Assembly (NCBI GenBank): GCA_934630995.1
Contig: CAKTXU010000078.1
Coordinates: 1-7,708 of the forward strand
From: an uncultured Eubacteriales bacterium
GTDB taxonomy: Bacteria > Bacillota > Clostridia > Oscillospirales > Acutalibacteraceae
DNA length: 7,708 bases
Direction of reading: 5' to 3'
Below, in pieces: positions 1 through 6,012 of the stretch (the stretch's first letter is position 1; each line of letters begins with the position of its first letter). Under the pieces are notes generated by a model. That model had not been told where the DNA came from. It saw only the letters and a list, made by a program, of their open reading frames with translations, and did not search any database. The translations under genes and the position numbers were made by a program.

Positions 1-389
1 GTCACGATATGCTCGTCTTCGTCGACAATGGATAGAGGACGCTCCGGCAGCAGGCCCTTGATGGTTTCGATAAAAAGATTGCTGTTGGTGCCTGGCGCGC
101 CGCTGACAATTTGTATGGCATTGGTCTGTCGGGCGTGGACAGCCACGGTCAGCGCCGCCTCGTCGCTGAAATACACCGTCATGTCCGCTCCAAGCTTGGC
201 CGAAATATTATACAGTATCTGCAGAACTTCCGCGTTGCGGGGGGAAACCAGGCCGGCAGGCTGCACACTGACAACCTTGACAGGCACCTGCAGTTTTTCC
301 GCAATGGCCGCCCCTGCCAGAATCAGACGCCGGCAGCTGGGCTGATCCGTCACGCAGACCAGGACGTTTGCCGGTTGATCATTTTCCAA
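1..389 (-). CDS. Universal stress (UspA/KdpD-type) domain protein, partial at left edge
   Basis: The 129 codons visible on the minus strand encode a small alpha/beta nucleotide-binding-type domain. The N-terminus has the strand-then-helix pattern of UspA-like domains: NVLVCVTDQPSCRRLILAG at residues 8-26, a second strand (VPVKVVSVQP) at 35-44, and a late strand plus glycine loop (IQIVSGAPGT) at 92-101. The 'LVCVT..PS..RLI' opening most resembles the Usp domain of the sensor kinase KdpD. The remainder is not in the window, so a stand-alone Usp protein and a longer protein both remain possible. The start is a TTG at 387-389, 9 bases after an AGGAGG site (398-403 on the plus strand); no ATG lies in this frame there. 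Usp domains commonly bind ATP or sense stress, but no specific ligand can be named. It diverges from the pyridoxine kinase operon. Confidence 0.62.
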   Translation of the reverse strand, partial: MENDQPANVLVCVTDQPSCRRLILAGAAIAEKLQVPVKVVSVQPAGLVSPRNAEVLQILYNISAKLGADMTVYFSDEAALTVAVHARQTNAIQIVSGAPGTNSNLFIETIKGLLPERPLSIVDEDEHIV

Positions 390-419
390 GGATGAACGCC
401 TCCTTTCTGTGGTATTACA

Positions 420-447
420 GGTATATGATACCTCAGGCTTGTGTCAT
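420..447 (-). promoter_or_regulatory. Candidate promoter for the Usp-domain gene with overlapping inverted repeat
   Basis: Reading leftward there is a -35-like ATGACA (442-447 on the plus strand), a 16-base spacer and a -10-like TATACC (420-425). The -10 lies inside an inverted repeat AGGTAT-ATG-ATACCT (419-433), which could be an operator for a GntR- or TetR-type dimer. The boxes are only partial consensus matches, so this is a positional prediction. Confidence 0.35.
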
Positions 448-528
448 GAGCTTAAACAAAAAATGTACAAGATATTAAGATTTGAAGACGGCATTTTGGC
501 AGAAAATGGACGAATCCGTTGAAACCCC

Positions 529-556
529 TTGACATACGGCGTCCGTATGGTATGAT
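529..556 (+). promoter_or_regulatory. Sigma-A promoter of the pdxK operon
   Basis: A perfect -35 TTGACA (529-534) and a TATGAT -10 (551-556, 5 of 6 to consensus) are separated by 16 bases. Transcription would start near 563, giving an AT-rich leader of about 55 bases before the kinase start. It is the only strong promoter seen upstream of the three-gene operon. Confidence 0.8.
533..549. promoter_or_regulatory. Inverted-repeat operator (TetR/AcrR-like) inside the pdxK promoter
   Basis: CATACGG (533-539) and CCGTATG (543-549) are perfect inverted arms around CGT. The repeat fills the spacer between the -35 and -10 boxes, so a bound dimer would block RNA polymerase. Arms of this kind with a 3-base centre resemble operators of TetR/AcrR-family repressors. 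No regulator gene lies in the window, so the cognate protein is unknown and the family assignment is inference. Confidence 0.6.
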
Positions 557-618
557 GGAGCCAAGAATATTAATTCATATTATTTAACTAGGATTTTGGG
601 GTTTTGGAGGCGGGCGGT

Positions 619-1476
619 ATGCGTCCTGTGCCAATGGTGGCGGCTGTCAACGATATCTCGGGTTTCGGTCGATGTTCGCTGACCGTGGCCCTGCCGGTTT
701 TATCCGCGATGGGATTGCAGGCCTGTCCGCTTCCCACCGCGGTGCTTTCCAATCACACCGGCTATGACGACTGCTTTTTTGAAGATTTTACGGATAGGCT
801 GGCTCCGTATATCGGGCGTTGGAAAGCGCTGGGATTGCGGTTTGACGGCATTGCCACCGGCTTTTTGGGCAGCCCCGCCCAGGTACAGATGATTCTTCCC
901 TTCCTCCGGCAGTTCGGTGAGCCAGGAGCGGTACTGTTGGTGGATCCGGTCATGGCTGACGACGGAAAGCTATATGCCACCTGTGACGATTCTCTGTGCC
1001 GGGAGATGCGCCGCTTGGTATCACTGGGGACGGTGACCACGCCCAACTTGACGGAGGCCTGCCTTTTGGCGGGACGGGATTACCGGGAGGTTCTGGCTCT
1101 GCCGGAGGCGGAGAGGCGGCAGGCGATATTCTCCATCGGTGAAGCCATTGCCGCCATCGGTCCCGGACAGGTGGTTATCACAGGTGTTCACGATGGGGCG
1201 GACGCCATCGCCAATGCTGTGATGGATCGGACGAGGGGAGAGCGCTTTTTTGTTTCCACGCCCCGGGTGGCGCGGAGCTATGCGGGTACGGGCGACGTTT
1301 TTGCTTCGGTGATGTTCGGCTGGCTTGTACGGCGGGTTCCCCTGCGAGAGGCGGTAACCCGGGCGGCAGATTTTGTCCAACGGGTCACGGCGTATTCCTA
1401 TGAGCATAGTCTCCCGCCGCTGGATGGCATCGCTTTTGAACCGTTTCTCCATGAACTTTTGGAAGGAAGCGACTGA
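619..1476 (+). CDS. pdxK: Pyridoxine/pyridoxamine kinase (PdxK/PdxY-type, ribokinase fold)
   Basis: This 285-residue cytoplasmic kinase should phosphorylate the 5'-hydroxyl of pyridoxine, pyridoxamine or pyridoxal using ATP, the trapping step of vitamin B6 salvage. The N-terminal NDISGFGRCSLT (residues 11-22) is the substrate-side signature of the PdxK/PdxY group. The DPVMADDGKLY block (109-119), the TPNLTEA block (141-147) and the GTGD anion-hole/catalytic motif (223-226, D226 as base) follow in order. Length matches the family. The ATG at 619 is preferred because GGAGG (606-610) lies 8 bases upstream; a TTG at 604 in the same frame would overlap that site. It is first in an operon, and its stop is 2 bases before the ATG of the S component gene. 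PdxK versus PdxY substrate preference cannot be settled from sequence, and HMP kinase activity is less likely given the N-terminal signature. Confidence 0.88.
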   Translation: MRPVPMVAAVNDISGFGRCSLTVALPVLSAMGLQACPLPTAVLSNHTGYDDCFFEDFTDRLAPYIGRWKALGLRFDGIATGFLGSPAQVQMILPFLRQFGEPGAVLLVDPVMADDGKLYATCDDSLCREMRRLVSLGTVTTPNLTEACLLAGRDYREVLALPEAERRQAIFSIGEAIAAIGPGQVVITGVHDGADAIANAVMDRTRGERFFVSTPRVARSYAGTGDVFASVMFGWLVRRVPLREAVTRAADFVQRVTAYSYEHSLPPLDGIAFEPFLHELLEGSD

Positions 1477-1478
1477 GT

Positions 1479-2009
1479 ATGCAAAAGCACGCGGAAAAAA
1501 ATCTGTTTCTTCTGGCGCTGACGGCGATGTTCGCCGCTCTGGTTACCCTGACCACCGCCTATCTGTTTCATATTCCTATTGGTTTAAACGGCGGTTATAT
1601 CCATCTGGGTGACGCTTTCATTTATCTGGCGGCTTCTTTTCTGCCCTGGCCCTATGCCATGGCCGCGGCGGCTATCGGCGCATCACTGGCGGATTTGCTG
1701 ACAGGAGCGGCGGTTTATGCTCTCCCAACACTGATTATCAAGGCACTGATGGTGCTGCCCTTCACTTGTAAGGGCGTTAAGGTGCTGGGGCGGCGGAACA
1801 TAGCGGCTATCTTTATCAGCGGCCTGCTCTGCACCGGCGGCTATATCCTGGTGGACGGTTTTTTCTTTGGCACTTGGGCGGTAACCTTCGCCGCCATTTG
1901 GCCCGGTCTTATTCAATCGGGCGGCGGTGGACTGCTCTATTTCCTGCTTGGGGTTGTATTGGATAAGGCGGATATGAAGCAAAAGCTCGGTCGCCATGTT
2001 CAGGGATAG
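1479..2009 (+). CDS. ECF transporter S component, probable vitamin B6 (PdxU-like) importer subunit
   Basis: This 176-residue integral membrane protein has five or six hydrophobic segments, roughly at residues 8-30, 43-66, 70-92, 104-125 and 130-160. The first helix carries an AxxxA pair (A16, A20), the type of motif that docks S components on the shared EcfT subunit. The segment GGYIHLGDAFIYLAASFLPW matches the 'LGDA' substrate-side signature common in S components. Length is typical. A GGAAGGAAG ribosome site (1461-1469) lies in the end of pdxK, so the two genes are probably translationally coupled. Pairing with a B6 kinase suggests pyridoxine or a related vitamer as substrate, as in predicted PdxU systems, but that is context inference only. 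No EcfA or EcfT gene is in the window, so it would share the general energizing module encoded elsewhere. Confidence 0.78.
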   Translation: MQKHAEKNLFLLALTAMFAALVTLTTAYLFHIPIGLNGGYIHLGDAFIYLAASFLPWPYAMAAAAIGASLADLLTGAAVYALPTLIIKALMVLPFTCKGVKVLGRRNIAAIFISGLLCTGGYILVDGFFFGTWAVTFAAIWPGLIQSGGGGLLYFLLGVVLDKADMKQKLGRHVQG

Positions 2010-2022
2010 GGGGAGAGGCACG

Positions 2023-2625
2023 ATGGCGGATATTTTGTATCGCATGGGCGAGAAGCTGTATGTGAACCTGACAAATGCCTGTCCCTGCCGCTGCACCTTC
2101 TGCATACGGCAGAATGGGGATGGGGTGGGGTCGGCCGATTCCCTGTGGTTTGAGCGTGACCCTTCGCTGAACGAGGTATTGGACGCCTTTGGCGAGATCC
2201 GTTTAGAGGAATACGAGGAACTGATCTTCTGCGGCTACGGAGAACCCACCTGCGCACTTGAAAATCTGTTGGCCGTCTGCCGTTACGTTCGCCGTATCAG
2301 CGCCATACCCATCCGTTTAAATACAAACGGTTTGGCTGATCTTATTTGGAAAAAGGAAACGGCGCCTTTGCTGAAAGGACTGGTGGACACCGTCTCCATC
2401 AGCCTTAATGCTCCTGATGCGCAGAAATATGCGGCGGTAGTCCGCCCCTCCTTCGGTGAGCAGGCGTTTGATGCCATGCTCCGTTATGCCGCCGCCTGTA
2501 AAGCGGTGGTGCCGAAGGTGCAGTTCACGATAGTGGACGTGCTTCCTGAGGCGGATATCGCCGCTTGTGAGCGGGTGGCGGCCGAGGTGGGAGTCCCTCT
2601 GCGGGTGCGGAGGTACAGCGCCTGA
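2023..2625 (+). CDS. Small radical SAM protein, TatD-associated type
   Basis: This 200-residue radical SAM protein has the 4Fe-4S cluster motif CxxxCxxC at C20, C24 and C27 (NACPCRCTFC) and an extra cysteine at C22. A GYGEP motif (71-75) contacts SAM, and LNTNG and VSISLNAPDA follow as later barrel strands. The set NLTN-CTFCIR, SLWFERDP, FCGYGEPT and the terminal RVRRYS closely resembles the clostridial family often annotated as TatD-associated radical SAM protein. The ATG at 2023 is chosen because a GGGGGAGAGG ribosome site (2009-2018) overlaps the preceding stop and sits just upstream. An earlier in-frame ATG at 1996 lies inside the S component gene and lacks such a site. It is the last gene of the operon. 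No TatD nuclease gene lies in the window. Substrate unknown; it has no SPASM-like extension, so any second cluster is unlikely. Confidence 0.82.
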   Translation: MADILYRMGEKLYVNLTNACPCRCTFCIRQNGDGVGSADSLWFERDPSLNEVLDAFGEIRLEEYEELIFCGYGEPTCALENLLAVCRYVRRISAIPIRLNTNGLADLIWKKETAPLLKGLVDTVSISLNAPDAQKYAAVVRPSFGEQAFDAMLRYAAACKAVVPKVQFTIVDVLPEADIAACERVAAEVGVPLRVRRYSA

Positions 2626-2666
2626 GACTCCCGGCAGCTATGAAACGCATAGACGATTGGAGGGAA

Positions 2667-2701
2667 GCCGCTTCACAAAAAGGGAGGCGGCCTCTTTTTT
2701 T
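2667..2701 (+). terminator. Rho-independent terminator of the pdxK operon
   Basis: GCCGCTTC (2667-2674) pairs with GAGGCGGC (2684-2691) over 8 base pairs including one G-U, with a 9-base loop. A run of seven T follows at 2695-2701. It lies about 40 bases after the radical SAM stop and ends the three-gene transcript. Confidence 0.85.
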
Positions 2702-2857
2702 GTGCGGGGTCCATTGTAAAGGCGGCTGTATTTGTAGGATATTCTTTATATATAGCTATTGCTTGTTGCGTGTTTTTGTGATATTACTTATACTTAACGG
2801 GCGGATACATTCGGTTGGACAGCGTTTTGACGACACAAAGAAGGAGTAGGGATACAA
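2702..2857 (+). promoter_or_regulatory. AT-rich leader region with candidate promoter for the beta-helix gene
   Basis: Together with the terminator, the gap 2626-2857 holds no convincing gene. After 2735 it becomes AT-rich compared with its flanks. A -10-like TATACT (2789-2794) lies 17 bases after a weak -35 TTGCGT (2766-2771), giving a start near 2801. An AAGGAG ribosome site (2841-2846) precedes the ATG at 2858 by 11 bases. The weak -35 makes the promoter call tentative. Confidence 0.42.
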
Positions 2858-4075
2858 ATGAGCATAATTTATGGCGACGGCGTACATTGTGACAGTCAGG
2901 CAATCCAGGAACTTCTTGACAGCGGTACACGCTGTGTCTATCTCCCTGCGCCAAAGGATTGTTATGTAATCGATCGACCTCTGATAATCCATTCCAACCA
3001 GGAACTGCGGATGGATAGATACACGGTTATGAAGCTGGCGCCCAACAGCAATTGCGTCATGCTGACAAATGCGAATCAGGATACACAGGATGAGAACATC
3101 ACTATTAACGGCGGTATCTGGGATATGCAGAACTTGCAGCAGCGGGAAAACCCGCTCAACGACGGGTCCTATCGTGCCACGGCGATTAATTGTGACTATT
3201 TTCATCAAAGCGATTGCTATTCCCAGGAATATCAAGGTGTTGCAATACGCTTCAATCATGTGAAGAATTTTGCTATCCACGATGTAACGGTGAGAAATCC
3301 GGTCACCTTCGGCATTGAATTGGGCAATATGTTTCAGTTTACCGCGCAGAATATCACTTTCGATTATTCGACAGCCAATCCCTTGTTCAGGGCGATGGAC
3401 GGCTTGCATATCGACGGCGGCTGCCGATGCGGTTACATCGCGAACTTGAAGGGCACGACGCACGATGATTTGCTCGCTCTCAATGCGGATGATTTTTTGA
3501 GCGGTCCCATCAGCGATATTGCGGTGGACGGTTTGTATTGTGATCGGAGTTTCAGCGCTGTTCGGATACTCTCCTGTGTTTCCCCGGTTCGAAATATTTC
3601 TATCTCCAATGTGTTCGGAACGGTTTATCACAATGCGCTTACCATCTCAAAATATTATCGGACCCCGCCGGAGGCGGTTGGCGATGTCGATAATGTGGTT
3701 TTGAAGAATATATATCTGAGTTTTACCGATAAGACCATACCGCATGACTACGATGATCGGTTTTGTCTGATCAATGTGGTCGGAGACGATAGAATGAAGA
3801 GTCCGATCGATATCCGGGTCAAAAATCTGTGCATCGATGGACTGCATAGAGAGGAATACAACCGCCCGTTGGATACGATAAAGATTTGGAACAGATGCGT
3901 CGTGGACAATCTGACGGTAACAAACGCATCCGTCGTGAATCATACGGGCTTACCTATGACCTTTTTAACCAATTATGGAACGATCGGAAGACTGCGCTTG
4001 CAAAATATCGATCCGGGAGAGGACTGTCTGCTTGATAATCACGGTGAGATTGCGCATATAAAAGAGGAAGAGTGA
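2858..4075 (+). CDS. GH28-like right-handed parallel beta-helix protein
   Basis: This 405-residue protein begins like the pectate lyase/GH28 superfamily: a DGVHCDSQAIQELLDSG segment (7-23), then VYLPAPKDCYVI and short repeating strand-turn units (NITINGG, NFAIHDVTVRNP, NITFDYS, NISISNVFG, NVVLKNIYLS) typical of beta-helix coils. Catalytic-type residues of GH28 polygalacturonases can be placed: D181 in MDGLHIDG (the NTD position) and D203-D204 in THDDLLALNADD (the DD position), 22 residues apart as in polygalacturonases. The expected GHG is not recognisable, and the RIK position appears as RIL in AVRILS. There is no signal peptide or membrane anchor, so it is probably cytoplasmic, perhaps acting on imported oligosaccharides. 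It stands alone between terminator-bounded units and its codons are richer in A/T than glnA. It could be a glycosidase, lyase or epimerase; substrate cannot be named. Confidence 0.72.
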   Translation: MSIIYGDGVHCDSQAIQELLDSGTRCVYLPAPKDCYVIDRPLIIHSNQELRMDRYTVMKLAPNSNCVMLTNANQDTQDENITINGGIWDMQNLQQRENPLNDGSYRATAINCDYFHQSDCYSQEYQGVAIRFNHVKNFAIHDVTVRNPVTFGIELGNMFQFTAQNITFDYSTANPLFRAMDGLHIDGGCRCGYIANLKGTTHDDLLALNADDFLSGPISDIAVDGLYCDRSFSAVRILSCVSPVRNISISNVFGTVYHNALTISKYYRTPPEAVGDVDNVVLKNIYLSFTDKTIPHDYDDRFCLINVVGDDRMKSPIDIRVKNLCIDGLHREEYNRPLDTIKIWNRCVVDNLTVTNASVVNHTGLPMTFLTNYGTIGRLRLQNIDPGEDCLLDNHGEIAHIKEEE

Positions 4076-4086
4076 TAACCCGCCCG

Positions 4087-4140
4087 TCTGCCTTTGACAA
4101 CGAATCTGCGCGGTTTGCCGTGAATCTGCTTGACAACCAA
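4087..4140. repeat. Direct repeat upstream of and overlapping the glnA -35 box
   Basis: The string TCTGC followed by TTGACAAC and a purine-rich end occurs twice: TCTGC 4087-4091 with TTGACAACGAA 4094-4104, and TCTGC 4125-4129 with TTGACAACCAA 4130-4140. A further GAATCTGC pair sits at 4102-4109 and 4122-4129, exactly 20 bases apart. The second TTGACA is the glnA -35 box; the first has no usable -10. This may be a regulator-binding array or a small local duplication. Confidence 0.5.
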
Positions 4141-4159
4141 CGGGCCCCGGTGAGATAAT
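4130..4159 (+). promoter_or_regulatory. Sigma-A promoter of glnA
   Basis: A perfect -35 TTGACA (4130-4135) is followed after 18 bases by GATAAT (4154-4159, 5 of 6 to the -10 consensus). Transcription from about 4166 would give a leader of roughly 53 bases. The leader includes a small GCCGC/GCGGC hairpin (4190-4202) directly before the GGAAAGG ribosome site (4203-4209). I do not find a convincing GlnR box of the TGTNA-N7-TNACA type. Confidence 0.75.
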
Positions 4160-4218
4160 AAAGTGTTCATAGCAACCTTACTCATTATGGCCGCAGTGCG
4201 GCGGAAAGGCGTGCACCT

Positions 4219-5553
4219 ATGGCAAAGTTTACCGCAGAGGATATCATTCGGATCGTCGAGGAGGAAAATGTACGGTTTATCCGGCTGCAGTTTACCGATA
4301 TTTTCGGTTCCTTCAAGAATATCGCCATCACCGCCAGCCAGCTTCAGAAGGCGCTGGACAACAAGTGCATGTTCGACGGCTCTTCCATCGAGGGCTTTGT
4401 GCGTATCGAGGAATCGGATATGTACCTGTATCCGGATTTGGATACATTCACCATTTTCCCCTGGTATGATGACGATTGCAAGGCGGCTCGGCTCATCTGC
4501 GACGTCTTCAAGCCGGACGGCACGCCTTTCGAGGGGGATCCCCGCGGCCTGCTGAAAAAGGTGCTCGCTCAGGCGGCAGAGATGGGATTCACGGCCTTCA
4601 ATGTCGGCCCGGAATGTGAGTTTTTCCTTTTTAATAATGATGAGGAGGGTCACCCCACCACTAAAAGCAACGACCGCGGCGCTTATTTCGAGCTGGGTCC
4701 CACCGACTTGGGGGAGAGCGCCCGGCGGGACATGTGCCTGGTGCTGGAGGATATGGGGTATGAGATCGAAGCGTCTCATCATGAGGTGGCCAATGGCCAG
4801 CATGAAATTGACTTCAAATACGATGGAGCGCTGCGCGCCGCCGACAATATTGTGACGTTCAAGCTGGTTGTCAAGACGGTGGCCCACCAGCACGGCATGT
4901 ACGCCACCTTCATGCCAAAGCCCATTTTTGGTATGGCGGGCAGCGGTATGCATGTCAATATGTCCCTGATGAAGGAGGGGAAGAATGCCTTCTATGATCC
5001 GAAAGATTCTTTGGGGCTCAGCAAGACGGCTTATAGCTTCATCGCCGGCATCCTGGAGCACGCCCGTGGGATGGCGGCTGTGACCAATCCTCTGGTCAAT
5101 TCCTATAAGCGTTTGGTTTCCGGCTATGAAGCGCCGGTCTATATTGCCTGGTCGGCCAGCAACCGCAGCCCGTTGGTCCGGGTACCCGCCTCCCGCGGTG
5201 TCGGTACCCGTCTGGAACTTCGCAAGCCCGATCCCTCGGCCAACCCCTATCTGACCCTGGCCCTCTGTCTGGCAGCGGGGCTGGATGGCATCCGGCGCGG
5301 CCTGACCCCGCCCGCCTCCACCGACGGCAATATCTTCGAGCTTACCGAGGACGAGCGGGAGGAGATGGGGATCGAAAGCCTGCCCTCCAATCTCAGTGAA
5401 GCGGTACGCGCCATGAAGAGGGATCCGCTTATGCGGGAAACCCTGGGAGAACATATATATCAAAAGTATGTCGAGCATAAGCGGGAGGAATGGAACGAGT
5501 ATAAAATCCGTGTCACTCAATGGGAGCTGGACAGATATCTAGAGCGTTATTGA
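4219..5553 (+). CDS. glnA: Glutamine synthetase type I (GSI-alpha)
   Basis: This 444-residue enzyme condenses glutamate, ammonium and ATP to glutamine, the central step of ammonium assimilation; family members form cytoplasmic dodecamers. Length equals that of Bacillus subtilis GlnA and numbering aligns directly. The beta-grasp N-domain carries MFDGSSIEGFVRIEESDMY (51-69). Metal and substrate ligands are visible as E132, E134, E189, E196, H245 (GSGMHVN) and E333 (RLELRKPDPSANPYL), and the NSYKRLV segment holds R298. R62 and E304, linked in B. subtilis to glutamine feedback inhibition and the active-site flap, are both present. The adenylylated tyrosine region of GSI-beta enzymes is absent, so control is probably by feedback and by a GlnR/TnrA-type regulator if present. 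The start is supported by GGAAAGG 9 bases upstream. It is monocistronic between its own promoter and terminator. Confidence 0.97.
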   Translation: MAKFTAEDIIRIVEEENVRFIRLQFTDIFGSFKNIAITASQLQKALDNKCMFDGSSIEGFVRIEESDMYLYPDLDTFTIFPWYDDDCKAARLICDVFKPDGTPFEGDPRGLLKKVLAQAAEMGFTAFNVGPECEFFLFNNDEEGHPTTKSNDRGAYFELGPTDLGESARRDMCLVLEDMGYEIEASHHEVANGQHEIDFKYDGALRAADNIVTFKLVVKTVAHQHGMYATFMPKPIFGMAGSGMHVNMSLMKEGKNAFYDPKDSLGLSKTAYSFIAGILEHARGMAAVTNPLVNSYKRLVSGYEAPVYIAWSASNRSPLVRVPASRGVGTRLELRKPDPSANPYLTLALCLAAGLDGIRRGLTPPASTDGNIFELTEDEREEMGIESLPSNLSEAVRAMKRDPLMRETLGEHIYQKYVEHKREEWNEYKIRVTQWELDRYLERY

Positions 5554-5559
5554 AGATGA

Positions 5560-5589
5560 GGCACAGGGGATGTCCCCTGTGCCCATTTT
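5560..5589 (+). terminator. Rho-independent terminator of glnA
   Basis: GGCACAGGGG (5560-5569) and CCCCTGTGCC (5574-5583) form a perfect 10-base-pair stem with an ATGT loop, followed by CATTTTA. The T run is short but the stem is very stable. It begins 6 bases after the glnA stop codon. Confidence 0.87.
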
Positions 5590-5880
5590 ATGTATGCCCG
5601 GTATTCCGGAATATCCGATAAAATAGCGGATTAGGATGTGACATGGCCGGTCAAGGGGCGGGAAATTTATGCTGTTTGAGGCGGGTATTGTCAAGCTGGC
5701 CGATAGGTATACCACCGAATCTGTCCCAGCCAATCACGGTACCGGAAACGGCGCTTTCCGTTCCGTATTTTCTAATGATAGAGAATTCCGTACGCATACG
5801 GCTACGGGGGTTTATCCAAATTGGACAAAACTTCCTCCAGGAGGAGTTTGTTAATTTTTCCTCAACAGGAGTTCCTGCCT
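5590..5880. other. Non-coding intergenic stretch with a chain of hairpins
   Basis: No open frame here has a ribosome site or recognisable product. Structures seen are: a palindrome TATTCCGGAATA (5602-5613); ATCCG/CGGAT (5613-5617 with 5627-5631); a compound stem with CGGAAA (5743-5748) against TTTCCG (5755-5760) and outer ACGG/CCGT (5736-5739 with 5763-5766) followed by ATTTTC; CCGTA/TACGG (5788-5792 with 5797-5801); and TCCAA-A-TTGGA (5815-5825). It does not match any riboswitch or small RNA consensus that I recognise. It may be an untranslated or small-RNA region, or decayed sequence. Confidence 0.4.
5828..5859 (+). terminator. Possible terminator/attenuator hairpin upstream of the NifU-like gene
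   Basis: AAACTTCCTC (5828-5837) pairs with GAGGAGTTT (5841-5849) over 9 base pairs with one bulged T and a CAG loop. GTTAATTTTT follows, with five T at 5855-5859. It lies before the NifU-like promoter, so it would end a transcript from upstream rather than attenuate that promoter. Stem quality is moderate. Confidence 0.4.
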
Positions 5881-5881
5881 C

Positions 5882-5910
5882 TTGCAGTAGAGGGGATTAT
5901 CCAGTATAAT
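5882..5910 (+). promoter_or_regulatory. Promoter of the NifU-like/GGGtGRT operon
   Basis: A perfect TATAAT -10 (5905-5910) sits 17 bases after a weak -35 TTGCAG (5882-5887). Transcription would start near 5917, leaving a leader of about 95 bases. The weak -35 suggests either activator help or modest strength. Confidence 0.68.
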
Positions 5911-5916
5911 AAGAAA

Positions 5917-6012
5917 AGCGTCAAATTCCCCGCGGGTTTCAGCCTGCGGCAGGATCATCCCAAATCCTACGCCCCGGCGCGGGATTCGGTAAAAACCGAA
6001 AGGAGAACGAAC
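5917..6012 (+). promoter_or_regulatory. Structured 5' leader of the NifU-like gene
   Basis: The presumed leader can fold into consecutive hairpins: CCGCGGG (5930-5936) with CCTGCGG (5943-5949), AGGAT (5951-5955) with ATCCT (5964-5968), CCC (5972-5974) with GGG (5981-5983), and TTCGGT-AAAA-ACCGAA (5985-6000). The last stem touches the AAAGGAG ribosome site (5999-6005). An alternative long-range stem pairs CCCGCG (5929-5934) with CGCGGG (5978-5983), and GCGT (5918-5921) with ACGC (5969-5972). Mutually exclusive folds next to the ribosome site suggest translational control, but I match no known riboswitch class. Confidence 0.45.

Noticed and set aside
28..395. Plus-strand frames opposite the Usp-domain gene
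   Set aside because: The minus-strand reading gives a coherent UspA/KdpD-like sequence with an AGGAGG site and TTG start; the plus-strand frames are its shadows.
604..618. TTG start for pdxK at 604
   Set aside because: It would lie on top of the GGAGG site at 606-610, which is ideally placed for the ATG at 619.
2640..2849. Small plus-strand frame of 69 codons after the radical SAM gene
   Set aside because: It runs through the terminator hairpin and T run, has no good ribosome site, and its product is unlike known proteins.
2756..3631. 291-codon open frame on the minus strand opposite the beta-helix gene
   Set aside because: It is antisense to a protein with clear beta-helix repeats and has no supporting features of its own.
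4039..5520. 493-codon open frame on the minus strand opposite glnA
   Set aside because: It is exactly antisense to an unambiguous glutamine synthetase; its translation is low-complexity, without family features, and arises from GC-biased codons of glnA.
5795..5801. CATACGG, identical to one arm of the operator at 533-549
   Set aside because: Only a half-site: the following bases do not form the second arm, and a 7-base match can occur by chance.
5643..5909. Short plus-strand frames between glnA and the NifU-like gene (also 5669-5854)
   Set aside because: No ribosome site at a sensible distance, no recognisable product, and they overlap several hairpins and the downstream promoter.
5590..6012. 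Search for a known riboswitch, T-box, 6S RNA or tRNA in the long gap
   Set aside because: I found none of the conserved core sequences I could check by eye, such as the T-box AGGGTGGNACCGCG, so no named RNA class is claimed.
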